DNA from: Chryseobacterium cheonjiense
Lineage (GTDB): Bacteria; Bacteroidota; Bacteroidia; Flavobacteriales; Weeksellaceae
Length of the DNA stretch: 64,000 nt
Reading direction: 5' to 3'
Assembly (NCBI RefSeq): GCF_012927265.1
Contig: NZ_JABBGF010000002.1
Coordinates: forward strand, 1-64,000
The notes beneath the pieces were generated by a model. The model saw nothing but the letters and a program-made list of their open reading frames with translations. It made no database searches and was not told the DNA's origin. Positions within the stretch are counted from its first letter, which is position 1; each line of letters starts with the position of its first letter. Position numbers and translations under genes: made by a program. Shown here in pieces: positions 1-11,193 of this stretch.

Positions 1-72
1 AATGTAATAGGATAAAAAAGTAATCCTAAGGTTTGAAAGGTGAGCGAAAATTTACGGAGTAATTCATCTAGA

Positions 73-432
73 TTATAAAAATCTTTTGATAAGCACCTTG
101 TAAGCAAAGTATCCCAAAAGACATCCAATGGTATCTGCCACGACATCTAAGGTTTCCATGGATCTACCAAGTCCCATCTCTTCCTGGAGGATTTCTGTAA
201 GGAAAGCATAGATAAGGATGATCTGAATGAAATAATAAAATCTGGTCTTCGGAAATGCAGCCATGAAACACAAACCCAATGCTGCAAAAATACTAAGATG
301 TAAAAGCTTGTCGATCCCATTGAACATAAACCAGTATTCGTGGTTTTCTTCTCCGGGTTTGAGAAGCATATAAGTAAGAAATGCCCAATAAATGGGCAGT
401 ATCTTACTAAATATTTTTGAAATTTTATCCAA
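73..432 (-). CDS. VanZ-like membrane protein
   Basis: Small integral membrane protein of the VanZ-like family, about 119 residues from a TTG at 430-432. Hydrophobic helices are visible around '[14 protein letters not shown]', '[18 protein letters not shown]' and near the C-terminus, and the '[16 protein letters not shown]' stretch is typical of the family. An upstream ATG at 480 is possible but would overlap gcvH by 56 bases; the TTG reduces the overlap to 8 bases, as expected for a translationally coupled pair. The biochemical role of stand-alone VanZ-like proteins is not established. Confidence 0.7.
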   Translation of the reverse strand: MDKISKIFSKILPIYWAFLTYMLLKPGEENHEYWFMFNGIDKLLHLSIFAALGLCFMAAFPKTRFYYFIQIILIYAFLTEILQEEMGLGRSMETLDVVADTIGCLLGYFAYKVLIKRFL

Positions 433-802
433 TGATAGCCTGGTATTCTTCAGCGGAAAGCAATTCTGAATGATCTGCACCTTCAGCTACTTCTACTTTG
501 ATGATCCATCCGTTTCCATAAGGATCTGAATTTAATAGTTCAGGTTGATCTTCAAGTTCTGAATTGAACTCAATCACTTTTCCTGAAATCGGCAAGAATA
601 AGTCTGAAACTGTTTTTACAGCTTCTACACTTCCGAAAACGTCTCCTCCGCTAAGATCATCATCTACCGTATCTACATCTACATAAACAATATCGCCAAG
701 CTCTCCCTGTGCGAAGTCTGTAATACCGATTGTAGCAACGTTACCTTCGATCTTAATCCATTCGTGATCTTTAGTGTACTTTAATTCTGATGGTGTGTTC
801 AT
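425..802 (-). CDS. gcvH: Glycine cleavage system H protein
   Basis: Lipoyl carrier protein of the glycine cleavage complex; it shuttles the aminomethyl group between the P, T and L proteins in the cytoplasm. The 125-residue length is normal. The lipoyl-lysine hairpin is present ('[12 protein letters not shown]', K63 the likely lipoylated residue), followed by the conserved PISGKV turn and a C-terminal '[10 protein letters not shown]' segment. The other gcv genes are not in the window, as is common in Bacteroidota. It lies just upstream of, and slightly overlaps, the vanZ-like gene, suggesting cotranscription. Confidence 0.96.
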   Translation of the reverse strand: MNTPSELKYTKDHEWIKIEGNVATIGITDFAQGELGDIVYVDVDTVDDDLSGGDVFGSVEAVKTVSDLFLPISGKVIEFNSELEDQPELLNSDPYGNGWIIKVEVAEGADHSELLSAEEYQAIIG

Positions 803-867
803 TTTTAATTTTTTATTTGTACAAATGTATTCAAAATTCCAGAAGCTTCAAATATCGGATATAAAAA

Positions 868-891
868 ATGTCCTCCAAAAATGAAGGACAT
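868..891 (-). terminator. Intrinsic terminator of the ruvA-sprA unit
   Basis: A 7-bp stem (ATGTCCT / AGGACAT) is followed on the minus strand by a run of six T. It lies about 20 bases past the sprA stop codon, which fits termination of the ruvA-sprA transcript. Confidence 0.7.
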
Positions 892-912
892 ATAAATTTA
901 TTCCGGTTCTAA

Positions 913-3900
913 TTAGAAACCTCCCGAATTTCCGAAGGTAAATGTTGCAGAAATTCCGGCTCTTATGGTTGACAGCGGGAATGCTGTTGATATTTTATAT
1001 TTCGAAGTCATTTGTTCGTAGAATACTCTCAGGTTTAGGTTTTCTGAGACATTGTAATCTGCAGATATTTTAATATTCATTAACCTCTGCCCCCCGGTAA
1101 CCTGCGAATCATCCAATAGGATGTTGGTTATGCTGGTTTTGCTGTCTCTCAGGGAGAAATCTCCCCTGATGTTCAGATCGGTTCCTTTAGCTTTACCTCT
1201 TCCTCCAGTGTTGGCCATCCCGAGCCTGAAGTTTCTGATAATGTATCCTACCCTTACTACATATTCGCTGTTTGAGTCTTCGGTCAAGGTATGGTTCACC
1301 AATCCTAATAATAGAGTTCTTAGTCGGTTGTACTGGAGACCAAACTGTATATTATTTCTCATAGTCATGTCTACCCCGATCAATGGGGAGAAGTTTTCTA
1401 CGTAACCTACCTGAGCAAATGTGAACGGATTGATATAATCGTCATTGATATCTCTTTGCGTAGCATTATAGTTATTCAGCGTATTGAAATAATCTATACT
1501 AGACTGTACTCCTGTGGCTGTATAAGTTGCCTGATAAGCATGAAGGATATCGAACTTGGAGAACTGCCCATTGATAATCGGAACATTTCTTAACCCTGAG
1601 TAGGTAATCTTCCAGTTCGGAATCGGAAGTCCTGCTTTTTTAGGATTGCCCATCATTTTCGGAGTCTTACCTTCAACAGCTGCCCTGAAGGCAGGAATGA
1701 GAATATATGCATTTGATATTCCGTATCCGTCCTTAAATCCGTTTGGCTCCAATGCGCCCGGCATTTGTTGAGACAGTATTCTTGCATTTTCCCTAATGGC
1801 CTGATAAATTGCGGTACCATCCTTGAAAGCCGTTTTTAATAAAACCACAGAATTGGAATAGGTCACCATATCATTAGCAAACGTATAATCCGGATTGGCA
1901 AGTCCCGTATTTGGATCTCTATAATTAAATCCGGTATGCGTAAAGTTTCTGTTGTAATTGTGCAGTGCTGTGATATCAATTCGGAGATCATTCATTGGCA
2001 TTACCTGCAAATTGGCACGAAGCTCCCGCGTGGACATCCGGACATAAGGATCTGTCATGAATTCAGAATCACTTACCCAACCGTTTTCCATAACAGTTCT
2101 TCGGATATCTGCCTGGGAGCCCAACAGGAATCCGAGGGTAGGGCCTCCTAAAGTCTGACCGTAACCATACCAGTTAGGAGCTGATAATAATCCCGGTAAA
2201 ACGGTACCGTTGTTTTCGGAATAATTAACATCCAACTGTTTGATTGAGGTTAATAAGTATGCCATACTCTGAAGCGGCGTCAGTCTGTTTTTAAACTTAT
2301 ATTTTTTATAAGCATATCTGTTTTTCTCCCAAGCCTGAGTGTAGGCATTATTCAATGAATCGATCTCCTGCTTCCGTTTCTGAAGTTTTGCAGAAATATT
2401 TTTAAAATAACCAAACTGCCCGAAGAACTTCGTAAAGTCAGCAGAAGCGGTAGTCTGAATCACATTGGTATTCTGACCTATTGATCCAAGACTTCCATCC
2501 GGACTTGCCAGAAGTACGGTAGATCTTGCATTCCAGTTATAGGTAAATCCATAACTTAATTCAGCATCGATAAAATCTAAATACGGAAGATACTGGAACG
2601 GCAGTTTGTAATTTAACTGAACTCTATGGTTGTATAATACCGGTCTTCCTGCTCTGAATACATTCCCGAAGATTGAATTGTTATCCATCAAATTCACGTC
2701 CATATTATCGTTCAATGTTCTGGTAGCGGAATTGATTTCGAGCTTTAACGATTTCGTAAAATTAAATCCTAAACCATATTGCCAGCCGAAATAGAAGTTT
2801 CTGTTTTTGATGGCTCCGAAATCATCAGCATAGTTTCCACTTAAAATGGCATCGATATTACGGAACTCCAATTCGTTGTAATTTCTGTCGACTTCTGTTC
2901 TGAAAGAGAATCGCGTCGGTACAGGGTTGAAATTAAACTCTTTCACCCACTTCAAATATTTGGTAGATTTTGCCGTATCACTGATCATTTTATTGAAAGG
3001 ACGAATCACCCATGGCTTGAAAGTATAGTTGTAATCAATATACCCTCTCAGATATTGCCTGTAATTTCTTTTGGTATAGATATCCCTGTAGAAATCATCG
3101 TTATAAACTGCAGTGACGGAAAGGTTTTCCACATCATAGAATTTTGGCTTTCTATTCTGGTTCATTCTTTCTTTGTGCATATTTACAACACCAATGCTTC
3201 TTTGTTGGGTGTATGTTCTTGCTACTTTTTTAAGCTCTTCTCTGTTGGCCGCTTTTTTAAATTCTACATCGGTGTCCAGAGGATTATATTTCGGATCTTC
3301 GATCGTCTGCGAGTATGAATAATTCAGCGGAATTTTAACACCGCTTTTCTCCGGTAATAATTTATCGACGTTGACAGCCGTATTGATACTGAATGCCGAT
3401 TGTGTAGACTGTGTTCTTTCAGCCGGTTTAGAGTCTATATTTCCGAAACCTACCGATGTATAGGATGCACTTGTATTCACCGTGGCAAAATCGGCAAGAT
3501 TAAAGTTAAGGCTTGCGTTTCCTGCATAACCGCCGTCATTTTCAATTTCGGAAAGACGGATTTCATTAACCCAAAGTATCCTTTCAAGATTATATCCGGG
3601 ACTTGTTCTGTCAACTCCATTTCTTACCCCGATCATGATCGTGGTAATATTTCCTAAGCTCGGACGTCCTTTAATATAAATTCGTTTATTATTTATCCCT
3701 TCATCAAAGACATTATCCTGTATCCTTTGGGCAATATTGTTCGGACTGTTTTTATCCCTTCTGATTTTAGCATCTACAAAATCCTGAATATCCAGATCCA
3801 CATCATTTTCCATCGGCCAGATTTCCATAGGAGCAGTTGCTGTATTCGGCGTTATCTTTAGTGAAGCTTCATATTCATAGTAGTTATCTGTAGCATCACT

Positions 3901-6900
3901 TCCGAAACGGATGAAGAATTTAGTTTTCGGATCGATTTGTCCGACATTAGGGTCTATGATTCTTGGATCAGTGTGGGTATGAACAAAAAGCTTTAGTTTC
4001 TTATATCTTCTCATATCCAGCGAAGTATTTTTAAATACCCCTCTTGCTTCTCCATTAGGAAGATCCTTAATGTTCATATATAACGATGCTTCGTTTTGTC
4101 TCTGCGCTCCCGCATTTCCGCTAAGGATTTGCCTGTCGATTCCCGGAGGTAGTACATAAGGAGGCTGGTTTAGGGCATTTTCTTCAATATTCACACTTCC
4201 TACATCAAGATTGCTGGTATCAGTAATCTGGCTTCCTTCATTCGTTGCAGGATCCGGAACAGTAGAACCATACTGCGCAATATTTTTAGGATATTTTCTC
4301 CAGTCTGATCTTACAAGATCCATTGTTCCGAATCTTAACGTTGAAGTCTGATCGAATCCTGTTAGTAGTAATCTTGCGAATCTTACATTATTAAGGATTG
4401 AAGGATCTGCATCTCCTGCAGTGGTAACGTATTTAGAAACAGGAATTCTGAATAAATACCATTTCACCTGAGAAGTCTGACCATTCTGGAATTGTGCCTG
4501 AACGGTTTTTACATCAACAATATTATTCCCTGGTCCCAATACCAAACTTCCCTGATCAAGCCTTATTTCATACTGATTGTAGCTTTCACTTTGATCCAGG
4601 TTATAATCTTTATTAATGTCTTCCGTATCCGGAGTCTGAGTAGAAACTTCCAGAGAATTACTCTGAGAATTCCCTTCCGGACCTCTGAAATATTTGTATC
4701 TCTGTATGACTGATGATGCCTGATTTCCTGTAAACTTATCCGACATGTAGAATACGAAATCATCTACAGCAGGGTCTGATATATTGGTAACCGGGTTAAC
4801 AAATGTATTTCCGAACAAAGCAGCTTCCTGATCTGAACTTAACCCATCGTATCCTAAATCCTGAGCGGTTCTGTCTGCACCTTCACTCGAAAAAGCATAT
4901 AAAATCGGAGGCTGTTTCGGTTGTGTTCCCCAGTTTGAGCTGGTGGTGGTAGACGGTGCTGATGGCGTTGGCAATCCGTTTTCGTACTGCATCTGCCCAT
5001 CTTTCAGGATGTCTTCGGAAACGTTACCTAACTGTAATAAAAGCTTAGGATTAGTACCTAATGTGTTTCCATCAGCATAGGGATCCATCATCCAGAATTC
5101 CACATATTCGATATTGGAGCTTACAAAATTGGAAACGGAGATTGGTCTCATGATACCCGCCCATCGCTTTGCCGTAGTCTCTGTTGCCGGATTGGAGTTG
5201 TAAGGTCCTTTTTCCGTAGGATAATACGAAATATCAAAAGTATTGGTATACGTCTGCTCTCCTGCAACGAAATCTCTGTTATTGAAAATTTCTGAAAACT
5301 GAACTCTTCTGGAAGCGTGATTAGAAACCGACTGCGGTGTAATGCCATTGGGAGCTCTCCCTCCTACTCCCCAGAATCTGGGATCAATGTTATACCATGA
5401 TAACAATCCTCTTCCGTATCCTTCCGTAATATCATTGTTTTTACCCGCCCCCTTAAAAATATCATCAGCTTGGTTCTTCTCCGGTTTTGAAGCAAGACTC
5501 CACGCTGTAGGTTCTTTTAAAGTAATTTTGGAAGTTGTCTGTTCAAAATCATCGATGTAAGACTGATCATTAATTCCTTTATTTAAACCCGGAAGCAAAT
5601 ATGCTGCTTCCATTTTGAAATTCAGGTTAGAAGGAGCTTCTGTATTTACAAACGGTATTTTATCCGTTAATCTCGTCAGGAACGGCAGTTGGTTATTGTA
5701 CATCAAATTGATTCCCGCCATGGTATTGTTAACGGCTTCCTGTCCGTAATTTACCTTTTGGGTAAGCGGTGATTCGGAATAATTAACAACCGTTCCTCCC
5801 AGGATAAAGTTTTCATTAAATCTTCTTTCGAGGTTTAATCCTAAGAAACGTTTTCTCTGAGTATTAAATGTAAGCTGGTTTTCAAGTGAAATATTGATTG
5901 CCTGACCGGACTGCTTTACCTGTTCGTTGATAATGGTTACCGTACCGAGCAGATAATCCACCGTATAGTCGATACCTTCGGTAAGCTGAACTCCGTTCGC
6001 GGAAACTTTTACAGAACCCTGCGGAACATTCACGGCGCCAAGGGAAATTCCCTGCCCCTGTGTTCCTTTATACCGACCTTCAATAGTGTACCTCAGCGCG
6101 AGGTTGCTGGAAGTTGCCACCTGTTTCTGCTGATCATAGAGATCTGCAAATACATATTGAGGATCATTACTTCCGATTACATTTTGAATATAGCTGCCGA
6201 ATGGCTGTACTTTTGTAAAGATTACCCTTCCTGTTTCCGGCCGGATTGTGATTCCGTTAACAAAGTCGAAAATTCCGTCTCCGGTTGTATTTCCGTTGGT
6301 CTGTAAATCGCCGTTGGCATTGAGTCGGTCCCAGTTCAGCAATTTGATTAAAGGAACATTGTTTACCTGAGGGTTATTGGCTACCGGAAGATAGTTTAAT
6401 TTACCTCCGGACTGAGGATCTCTGTATAAAACATTCAGGATAAACCCATCCTGATTTACCTGTCCTGCATCCAGAGAATAGATGTTTTTCATCATCAGGT
6501 CCCACATAGGAGAGGAAGTTTTTACCGTGGTGTTAGGCTTTAACAATTTCGCCATTAACACGGTGCTTTCTTCGGAGAATTCCCCTACTTTGTACACCTG
6601 GTTGCTACCGTTTACCGTATATGAGAAAGATACCGCCAAAAGCTGGTTATCATTCAATTTCTGATTTAATGAAATATACCCTAACTGGGGCTGAAGTATA
6701 TATTCGTTGGTATTTAATCTTCTCGCTTTTTTATTAAAGATAAATTCTTCTCCATCCTGATAGGCTGCTGTACCACCGGAAGCAACGGGAAGGTTGGCTC
6801 CTTTTATGGCATTATAGGCAGTACTTGCATCCCTTAATCCCGGCAATGCATTTACGGCTGAATATAGATTAAAACCTGGCTGATCGTTATTTGGAAGTAC

Positions 6901-8022
6901 ACCGGGAGCATCACCAAGATCCCGCACCCCTACGATACTTTTCTGGTACTGCAGATTACTGTTCCCCTGATCAAGCACCCAGACTTCCATTCTTGTGATG
7001 CTGATTTTAGAGTTGATCTGTGGATAGTTTAATAAAGCGTTATCATAGGTATCCAGGAAATAGTGTCCGATAAAGTAATGCTGATTGTCTTCGTAATCAA
7101 TAGCGTTGAGTTTAAACGTATTCATTACACCACCACCCTGAACGGTAATATTTCTGGCTTCCCCCTGCTGTTGGGAAAGCACTACTGTACCATAGGTTTT
7201 TCCTAACTGGAACTCTGTTTTAACCCCGAACAAAGATTGCGATCCACGTATCAAACTGGTTGAGAGTGGCATATTGACGTTACCGAATTCTACTCTTTTA
7301 ATAATTTTATCTTCTCCTCCTGCACTGGGTTTATCCACATCCTGAAGTCCTTTCTGCTGAAGATCTTTCCAGCTTCCTTTGGCCTGCCATACGAGGTTCA
7401 TTCTATTCTCGAAAGCAAAGCCGCTCTGGGTATCATAATTGGCTTTTAATTGAAGATTTTCTCCTACTTTTCCTAACAAACCAAGCTGGATCTTCTGATC
7501 GATATCAAAGGTAAAACTGGTCCTGTTCTGAGGTAAGATTAAAGGGTTATCAATCTTCTGGTAAAGACCCGCGAAGTCGAAAGAAACATATCCTGAAGGG
7601 ATGATTTCTATTTTATTGCTTCCGAACAGGGTTTCAAAAAGACGGTTATTAATCGTTAAAGAAGGAATTAAACCTTTTCTGGCGGCATCGCTTTTATCCT
7701 TTCTGAACATCAGGCTGTAGCGGTCTGATTTTTCTTTATAGTAAGCCCTAGTCTGCTCCGCCATCATAAATTCTTTATAATCTTCGGGAGACATTGCCGT
7801 AGGAGGACCTGTAATGGTATTTCCGATCTTCGGATATACATAATACATTCCGGTTTTTATATCGTAATAGGCTTCATACTGCGTAGGATCTGCGAGCTGA
7901 TAGTCTTTTTTTATGATTGCCGTATCCTTAACTGCCGGTCTTTGCTGCGCAAATGTCATTACTGACATACACATGAACGACAGGAACAAGAATATATTGA
8001 AATACTTAATATTTGCCACCAA
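913..8022 (-). CDS. sprA: T9SS outer-membrane translocon SprA
   Basis: Very large (2369 aa) outer-membrane protein forming the translocation pore of the type IX secretion system, needed for gliding adhesins and secreted CTD proteins in Bacteroidota. It starts with a clear signal peptide (hydrophobic core then 'MTFAQQ') and continues with long beta-strand-rich segments alternating Tyr/Phe/Trp and polar residues. It ends in an outer-membrane-type C-terminus ('AGISATFTFGNSGGF'). Length and N-terminal SprA-type sequence fit the family. The start codon is 3 bases past the ruvA stop, so the two are cotranscribed. Several T9SS cargo proteins elsewhere in the window (32053-34011, 45980-46807) would use this channel. 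Confidence 0.95.
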   Translation of the reverse strand: MVANIKYFNIFLFLSFMCMSVMTFAQQRPAVKDTAIIKKDYQLADPTQYEAYYDIKTGMYYVYPKIGNTITGPPTAMSPEDYKEFMMAEQTRAYYKEKSDRYSLMFRKDKSDAARKGLIPSLTINNRLFETLFGSNKIEIIPSGYVSFDFAGLYQKIDNPLILPQNRTSFTFDIDQKIQLGLLGKVGENLQLKANYDTQSGFAFENRMNLVWQAKGSWKDLQQKGLQDVDKPSAGGEDKIIKRVEFGNVNMPLSTSLIRGSQSLFGVKTEFQLGKTYGTVVLSQQQGEARNITVQGGGVMNTFKLNAIDYEDNQHYFIGHYFLDTYDNALLNYPQINSKISITRMEVWVLDQGNSNLQYQKSIVGVRDLGDAPGVLPNNDQPGFNLYSAVNALPGLRDASTAYNAIKGANLPVASGGTAAYQDGEEFIFNKKARRLNTNEYILQPQLGYISLNQKLNDNQLLAVSFSYTVNGSNQVYKVGEFSEESTVLMAKLLKPNTTVKTSSPMWDLMMKNIYSLDAGQVNQDGFILNVLYRDPQSGGKLNYLPVANNPQVNNVPLIKLLNWDRLNANGDLQTNGNTTGDGIFDFVNGITIRPETGRVIFTKVQPFGSYIQNVIGSNDPQYVFADLYDQQKQVATSSNLALRYTIEGRYKGTQGQGISLGAVNVPQGSVKVSANGVQLTEGIDYTVDYLLGTVTIINEQVKQSGQAINISLENQLTFNTQRKRFLGLNLERRFNENFILGGTVVNYSESPLTQKVNYGQEAVNNTMAGINLMYNNQLPFLTRLTDKIPFVNTEAPSNLNFKMEAAYLLPGLNKGINDQSYIDDFEQTTSKITLKEPTAWSLASKPEKNQADDIFKGAGKNNDITEGYGRGLLSWYNIDPRFWGVGGRAPNGITPQSVSNHASRRVQFSEIFNNRDFVAGEQTYTNTFDISYYPTEKGPYNSNPATETTAKRWAGIMRPISVSNFVSSNIEYVEFWMMDPYADGNTLGTNPKLLLQLGNVSEDILKDGQMQYENGLPTPSAPSTTTSSNWGTQPKQPPILYAFSSEGADRTAQDLGYDGLSSDQEAALFGNTFVNPVTNISDPAVDDFVFYMSDKFTGNQASSVIQRYKYFRGPEGNSQSNSLEVSTQTPDTEDINKDYNLDQSESYNQYEIRLDQGSLVLGPGNNIVDVKTVQAQFQNGQTSQVKWYLFRIPVSKYVTTAGDADPSILNNVRFARLLLTGFDQTSTLRFGTMDLVRSDWRKYPKNIAQYGSTVPDPATNEGSQITDTSNLDVGSVNIEENALNQPPYVLPPGIDRQILSGNAGAQRQNEASLYMNIKDLPNGEARGVFKNTSLDMRRYKKLKLFVHTHTDPRIIDPNVGQIDPKTKFFIRFGSDATDNYYEYEASLKITPNTATAPMEIWPMENDVDLDIQDFVDAKIRRDKNSPNNIAQRIQDNVFDEGINNKRIYIKGRPSLGNITTIMIGVRNGVDRTSPGYNLERILWVNEIRLSEIENDGGYAGNASLNFNLADFATVNTSASYTSVGFGNIDSKPAERTQSTQSAFSINTAVNVDKLLPEKSGVKIPLNYSYSQTIEDPKYNPLDTDVEFKKAANREELKKVARTYTQQRSIGVVNMHKERMNQNRKPKFYDVENLSVTAVYNDDFYRDIYTKRNYRQYLRGYIDYNYTFKPWVIRPFNKMISDTAKSTKYLKWVKEFNFNPVPTRFSFRTEVDRNYNELEFRNIDAILSGNYADDFGAIKNRNFYFGWQYGLGFNFTKSLKLEINSATRTLNDNMDVNLMDNNSIFGNVFRAGRPVLYNHRVQLNYKLPFQYLPYLDFIDAELSYGFTYNWNARSTVLLASPDGSLGSIGQNTNVIQTTASADFTKFFGQFGYFKNISAKLQKRKQEIDSLNNAYTQAWEKNRYAYKKYKFKNRLTPLQSMAYLLTSIKQLDVNYSENNGTVLPGLLSAPNWYGYGQTLGGPTLGFLLGSQADIRRTVMENGWVSDSEFMTDPYVRMSTRELRANLQVMPMNDLRIDITALHNYNRNFTHTGFNYRDPNTGLANPDYTFANDMVTYSNSVVLLKTAFKDGTAIYQAIRENARILSQQMPGALEPNGFKDGYGISNAYILIPAFRAAVEGKTPKMMGNPKKAGLPIPNWKITYSGLRNVPIINGQFSKFDILHAYQATYTATGVQSSIDYFNTLNNYNATQRDINDDYINPFTFAQVGYVENFSPLIGVDMTMRNNIQFGLQYNRLRTLLLGLVNHTLTEDSNSEYVVRVGYIIRNFRLGMANTGGRGKAKGTDLNIRGDFSLRDSKTSITNILLDDSQVTGGQRLMNIKISADYNVSENLNLRVFYEQMTSKYKISTAFPLSTIRAGISATFTFGNSGGF

Positions 8023-8025
8023 ATG

Positions 8026-8610
8026 TTAAATGTTTTTTAAAATTTGTTTTACCAGTTCTTCGGTTGAAATCTCCGGATTCTGCTTAATGATTTTGTCTGC
8101 AAGTTTCTCGCTCATCCGCTTAGGAATGCCCAAAACTTCTAATGCAGATAACGATTCTTCCTTCACTTTATTATTTGCAAGGGTAGAAATATTTTCCTCG
8201 GGATTGCTGAATTTCTGTACTTTATCTTTAAGATCTACAATAATTCTTTCTGCGGTTTTAGCACCAATTCCTTTAGCTTTCTGAATGAGTGCACTGTTTC
8301 TTGAAAGGATGGCTGAAGCGATCTCGTCCAAACTTAAGGTAGAGAGTAAAATAAGGGCAGAAACGGCACCTACTCCGTTAACACTTATTAACAGATTGAA
8401 CATTTCCTTTTCCGATCTGGTATTGAAACCGAAAAGCAGATGAGCATCTTCCCGGATGATCTGCTGAATATAGAGAAAGGTTTCCTTATTGGTAATAAGG
8501 GTTTGTGAGGTCATTAAGCTGATCCCTACATAGTAACCAACGCCCTGGACGTTAATCACTGCGTAAGTAGGCGTAAGTTCCTGAACAATGCCTTGTAGTG
8601 AAAATATCAT
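8026..8610 (-). CDS. ruvA: Holliday junction branch migration protein RuvA
   Basis: DNA-binding subunit of the RuvAB branch migration motor. The 194 residues show the N-terminal OB-fold ('MIFSLQGIVQELTPTYAVINVQGVG' region), tandem helix-hairpin-helix motifs ('LISVNGVGAVSALILL' and 'KGIGAKTAERIIVDLKDKV') and a short C-terminal RuvB-contact domain ('EESLSALEVLGIP'). It is the promoter-proximal gene of a pair with sprA; I see no functional link, only shared transcription. Confidence 0.96.
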   Translation of the reverse strand: MIFSLQGIVQELTPTYAVINVQGVGYYVGISLMTSQTLITNKETFLYIQQIIREDAHLLFGFNTRSEKEMFNLLISVNGVGAVSALILLSTLSLDEIASAILSRNSALIQKAKGIGAKTAERIIVDLKDKVQKFSNPEENISTLANNKVKEESLSALEVLGIPKRMSEKLADKIIKQNPEISTEELVKQILKNI

Positions 8611-8629
8611 TATTAATTTTTAAAACTCC

Positions 8630-8637
8630 CAAATATA
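8630..8637 (-). promoter_or_regulatory. Possible -7 element for ruvA-sprA
   Basis: TATATTTG on the minus strand, 20 bases upstream of the ruvA start, matches the flavobacterial -7 consensus TAnnTTTG. I find no TTG at the usual -33 distance, so the assignment is tentative. Confidence 0.35.
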
Positions 8638-8833
8638 GCAAATTAAACTAATTAATGTTTTCATTTCAGAGGCGAATGCTTTTTAACTTAATTTTTAATT
8701 TGAATTTTAAAGATCGTCCGCAATTACAAAAGACTTGAAAAACAATCTTTTTAATATCCGTTTGAATTCGCCGTAATAATTTCAAATCAATCCGCTGATA
8801 TTTTAAGCATACACATCCGCTATTTAGTATAAA

Positions 8834-8858
8834 AAAAGGCTCCAAAACGGAGCCTTTT
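8834..8858 (-). terminator. Intrinsic terminator of maeB
   Basis: A perfect 10-bp stem (AAAAGGCTCC / GGAGCCTTTT) with a 5-base loop, followed on the minus strand by a T-tract. It lies 20 bases past the maeB stop. Confidence 0.9.
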
Positions 8859-8877
8859 AAATACTTATCTGTATATA

Positions 8878-11172
8878 CTAGTTCTTATCTTTTTTCTCTC
8901 TTCTCTGCGCATCCAGAACGGCAATAGTCGCAAGATTCACGATTTCATCAACACTAGAGCGCATCTGAAGTACGTGGACCGGCTGTTTTAAACCCATCAA
9001 AATTGGTCCTATCACTTGTGCAACCTTCATCCCTCTGATAATCTTATAGGAAAGATTGGCACTTTCAAGATTAGGGAAAATGAATGTATTGGCAGGTGTT
9101 GTTCCTAATTTTGAGAACGGGTAGTCACTCAAATGATCAGAGTTCATGGCAAAATCCGGCTGAATTTCTCCGTCAACAATCATTTTAGGATATTTTTCGT
9201 GAAGGATGCTTACTGCTTTCGCTACTTTTTTAGAAGTCTCGGAAATGGCAGCAAAATTTTCGAAACCAAGCATGGCAATTCTCGGTTCTATTGCGAAAGA
9301 TTTCACCGTTAATTCCGCCATTTTAGCAATATTTACCAGATCTTCAGCGGTAGGATTCTGATTGATGGAAGTATCTGCAAAGAAAATCGGTTTTTTCTCC
9401 GAAAGGATCATCATCATGGCCGATACTTTATCAACGCCTTTATCTTTTTCAATAACTTCCAGAACCGGTCTCAGGGTTGAAGCATAATTTTTTGAGAATC
9501 CAACAATCAGTCCGTCGGTATCGCCGTGTTTTAGCATCAAAGGTCCGAAATAATCTCTCTGACGAACGAATCTTTTAGCCTTATATTCGTTCATCCCTTT
9601 TCTCTGACGAAGCTTCCACAGCGTCTCTCTGTATCTTTTTCTATTTTCTTTCTGGTCGTCGTCACTTGGATCAATAATCGGAACATCAAGGTCAATTCCG
9701 AAACGCTCCATCTGTTCTTTAATGTATTTTTTGCTTCCTAAAAGAATCGGATAGGCAATGCCTTCCTCATAAAGAATCTGTGCAGCTTTTAATACATTAT
9801 ATTCTTCGGCATTTCCTAAAGTGATCCTCTTAGGATTCGCTTTTGCCCTGTTCTGCATCATTCTCACCAGCTTTTCATCCCTTCCCATTCTGTCTAGCAG
9901 GCTGTTTTCATATTCCTCGAAATCCGTAATGGTTTTTCGGGCTACCCCGCTTTCCACAGCAGCTTTGGCAACAGCACTCGATACTTTTGTGATCAGTCGG
10001 TTATCAAATGGTTTGGGAATAAAATATTCTCTTCCGAAATGAAGATTCTGAAGGTTATATGCAAGAATTACGGCTTCAGGAACCGGTTCATTAGCAAGAT
10101 CTGCAATGGCATGAACGGCAGCCAGCTTCATAGCTTCGTTGATCGTTTTCGCCTGTACATCTAAAGCTCCACGGAAAATGTAAGGGAATCCAAGAACATT
10201 ATTTACCTGATTAGGGAAATCACTTCGTCCCGTTGCCATGATAACATCTTTACGCGTTTCGATCGCAAGATCATAGGCAATTTCAGGATCCGGATTGGCC
10301 AAAGCAAAGACGATTGGATTTTCATTCATGCTTAAAAGCATTTCCGGAGTCATTACATTTCCTTTTGACAGTCCTACGAAAACATCAGAACCTTTCAGGG
10401 CATCCTCCAATGTGTCAATATCTGTCTGGGCAATGAAGTCTAACTTTTCCGGAGTAAGGTTTTCTCTTTTATGATTGATAACGCCTTTACTATCGCACAT
10501 CAGGACATTTTCTCTCTTTAAACCTAGAGAAATATATAAATTGGTACATGCAATTGCAGCCGCTCCGGCTCCATTTACCACCATTTTTACTTCTTCTATA
10601 TTTTTATTGGCTATTTTCAGGGAGTTAATTAGGGCAGCAGCAGAAATGATAGCTGTTCCGTGCTGGTCGTCGTGCATCAAAGGGATATCCAATTCTTCTT
10701 TCAATCGCTGTTCGATATAAAATGCTTCCGGAGCTTTAATATCTTCAAGGTTGATTCCTCCGAAAGTAGGAGCAATACCTTTTACTATTTCGATAAATCT
10801 GTCGGGATCTTTTTCATTAATTTCTATATCAAAGACATTGATGTCTGCAAAAATTTTAAACAGAAGACCTTTTCCTTCCATTACGGGCTTTGAAGCCTCT
10901 GCACCGATATCGCCCAATCCCAGAACTGCTGTACCATTGGAAATAACCGCTACAAGATTTCCTTTTCCTGTGTAGTCATAAACGGTTTCCGGCTTATCGT
11001 GGATTTCCATACAAGGAACTGCAACACCCGGCGAATACGCTAATGACAGATCTCTCTGTGAGGAGTGCGGTTTTGAAGGAATCACTTCGATTTTTCCTTT
11101 AGGTTCGGCTTTATGATAATCTAAAGCGGCCTGATTAAAGTTCTTTTCGTCGCGCTGGGTTTTACTTGACAT
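8878..11172 (-). CDS. maeB: NADP-dependent malic enzyme with phosphotransacetylase-like domain
   Basis: Oxidative decarboxylation of malate to pyruvate with NADP+. The 764-residue length is that of the MaeB hybrid type. An N-terminal malic domain (about 1-160, '[15 protein letters not shown]') is followed by an NAD(P)-binding domain (about 165-415, '[16 protein letters not shown]'). The C-terminal phosphate acetyl/butyryltransferase-like domain (about 430-764) in this class usually regulates by acetyl-CoA rather than catalysing acyl transfer. It follows the sugar kinase gene by 21 bases and is probably in one unit with it, ending at the terminator at 8834-8858. Confidence 0.95.
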   Translation of the reverse strand: MSSKTQRDEKNFNQAALDYHKAEPKGKIEVIPSKPHSSQRDLSLAYSPGVAVPCMEIHDKPETVYDYTGKGNLVAVISNGTAVLGLGDIGAEASKPVMEGKGLLFKIFADINVFDIEINEKDPDRFIEIVKGIAPTFGGINLEDIKAPEAFYIEQRLKEELDIPLMHDDQHGTAIISAAALINSLKIANKNIEEVKMVVNGAGAAAIACTNLYISLGLKRENVLMCDSKGVINHKRENLTPEKLDFIAQTDIDTLEDALKGSDVFVGLSKGNVMTPEMLLSMNENPIVFALANPDPEIAYDLAIETRKDVIMATGRSDFPNQVNNVLGFPYIFRGALDVQAKTINEAMKLAAVHAIADLANEPVPEAVILAYNLQNLHFGREYFIPKPFDNRLITKVSSAVAKAAVESGVARKTITDFEEYENSLLDRMGRDEKLVRMMQNRAKANPKRITLGNAEEYNVLKAAQILYEEGIAYPILLGSKKYIKEQMERFGIDLDVPIIDPSDDDQKENRKRYRETLWKLRQRKGMNEYKAKRFVRQRDYFGPLMLKHGDTDGLIVGFSKNYASTLRPVLEVIEKDKGVDKVSAMMMILSEKKPIFFADTSINQNPTAEDLVNIAKMAELTVKSFAIEPRIAMLGFENFAAISETSKKVAKAVSILHEKYPKMIVDGEIQPDFAMNSDHLSDYPFSKLGTTPANTFIFPNLESANLSYKIIRGMKVAQVIGPILMGLKQPVHVLQMRSSVDEIVNLATIAVLDAQRREKKDKN

Positions 11173-11193
11173 ATGATGAATTTTGTTTTTAAA

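Noticed and set aside
1121..6664. Several plus-strand open frames inside sprA (for example 1121-1405, 5342-5560)
   Set aside because: They lie antisense to a long, clearly coding gene, have no promoters or family resemblance, and are expected by chance opposite Asn/Thr-rich coding DNA.
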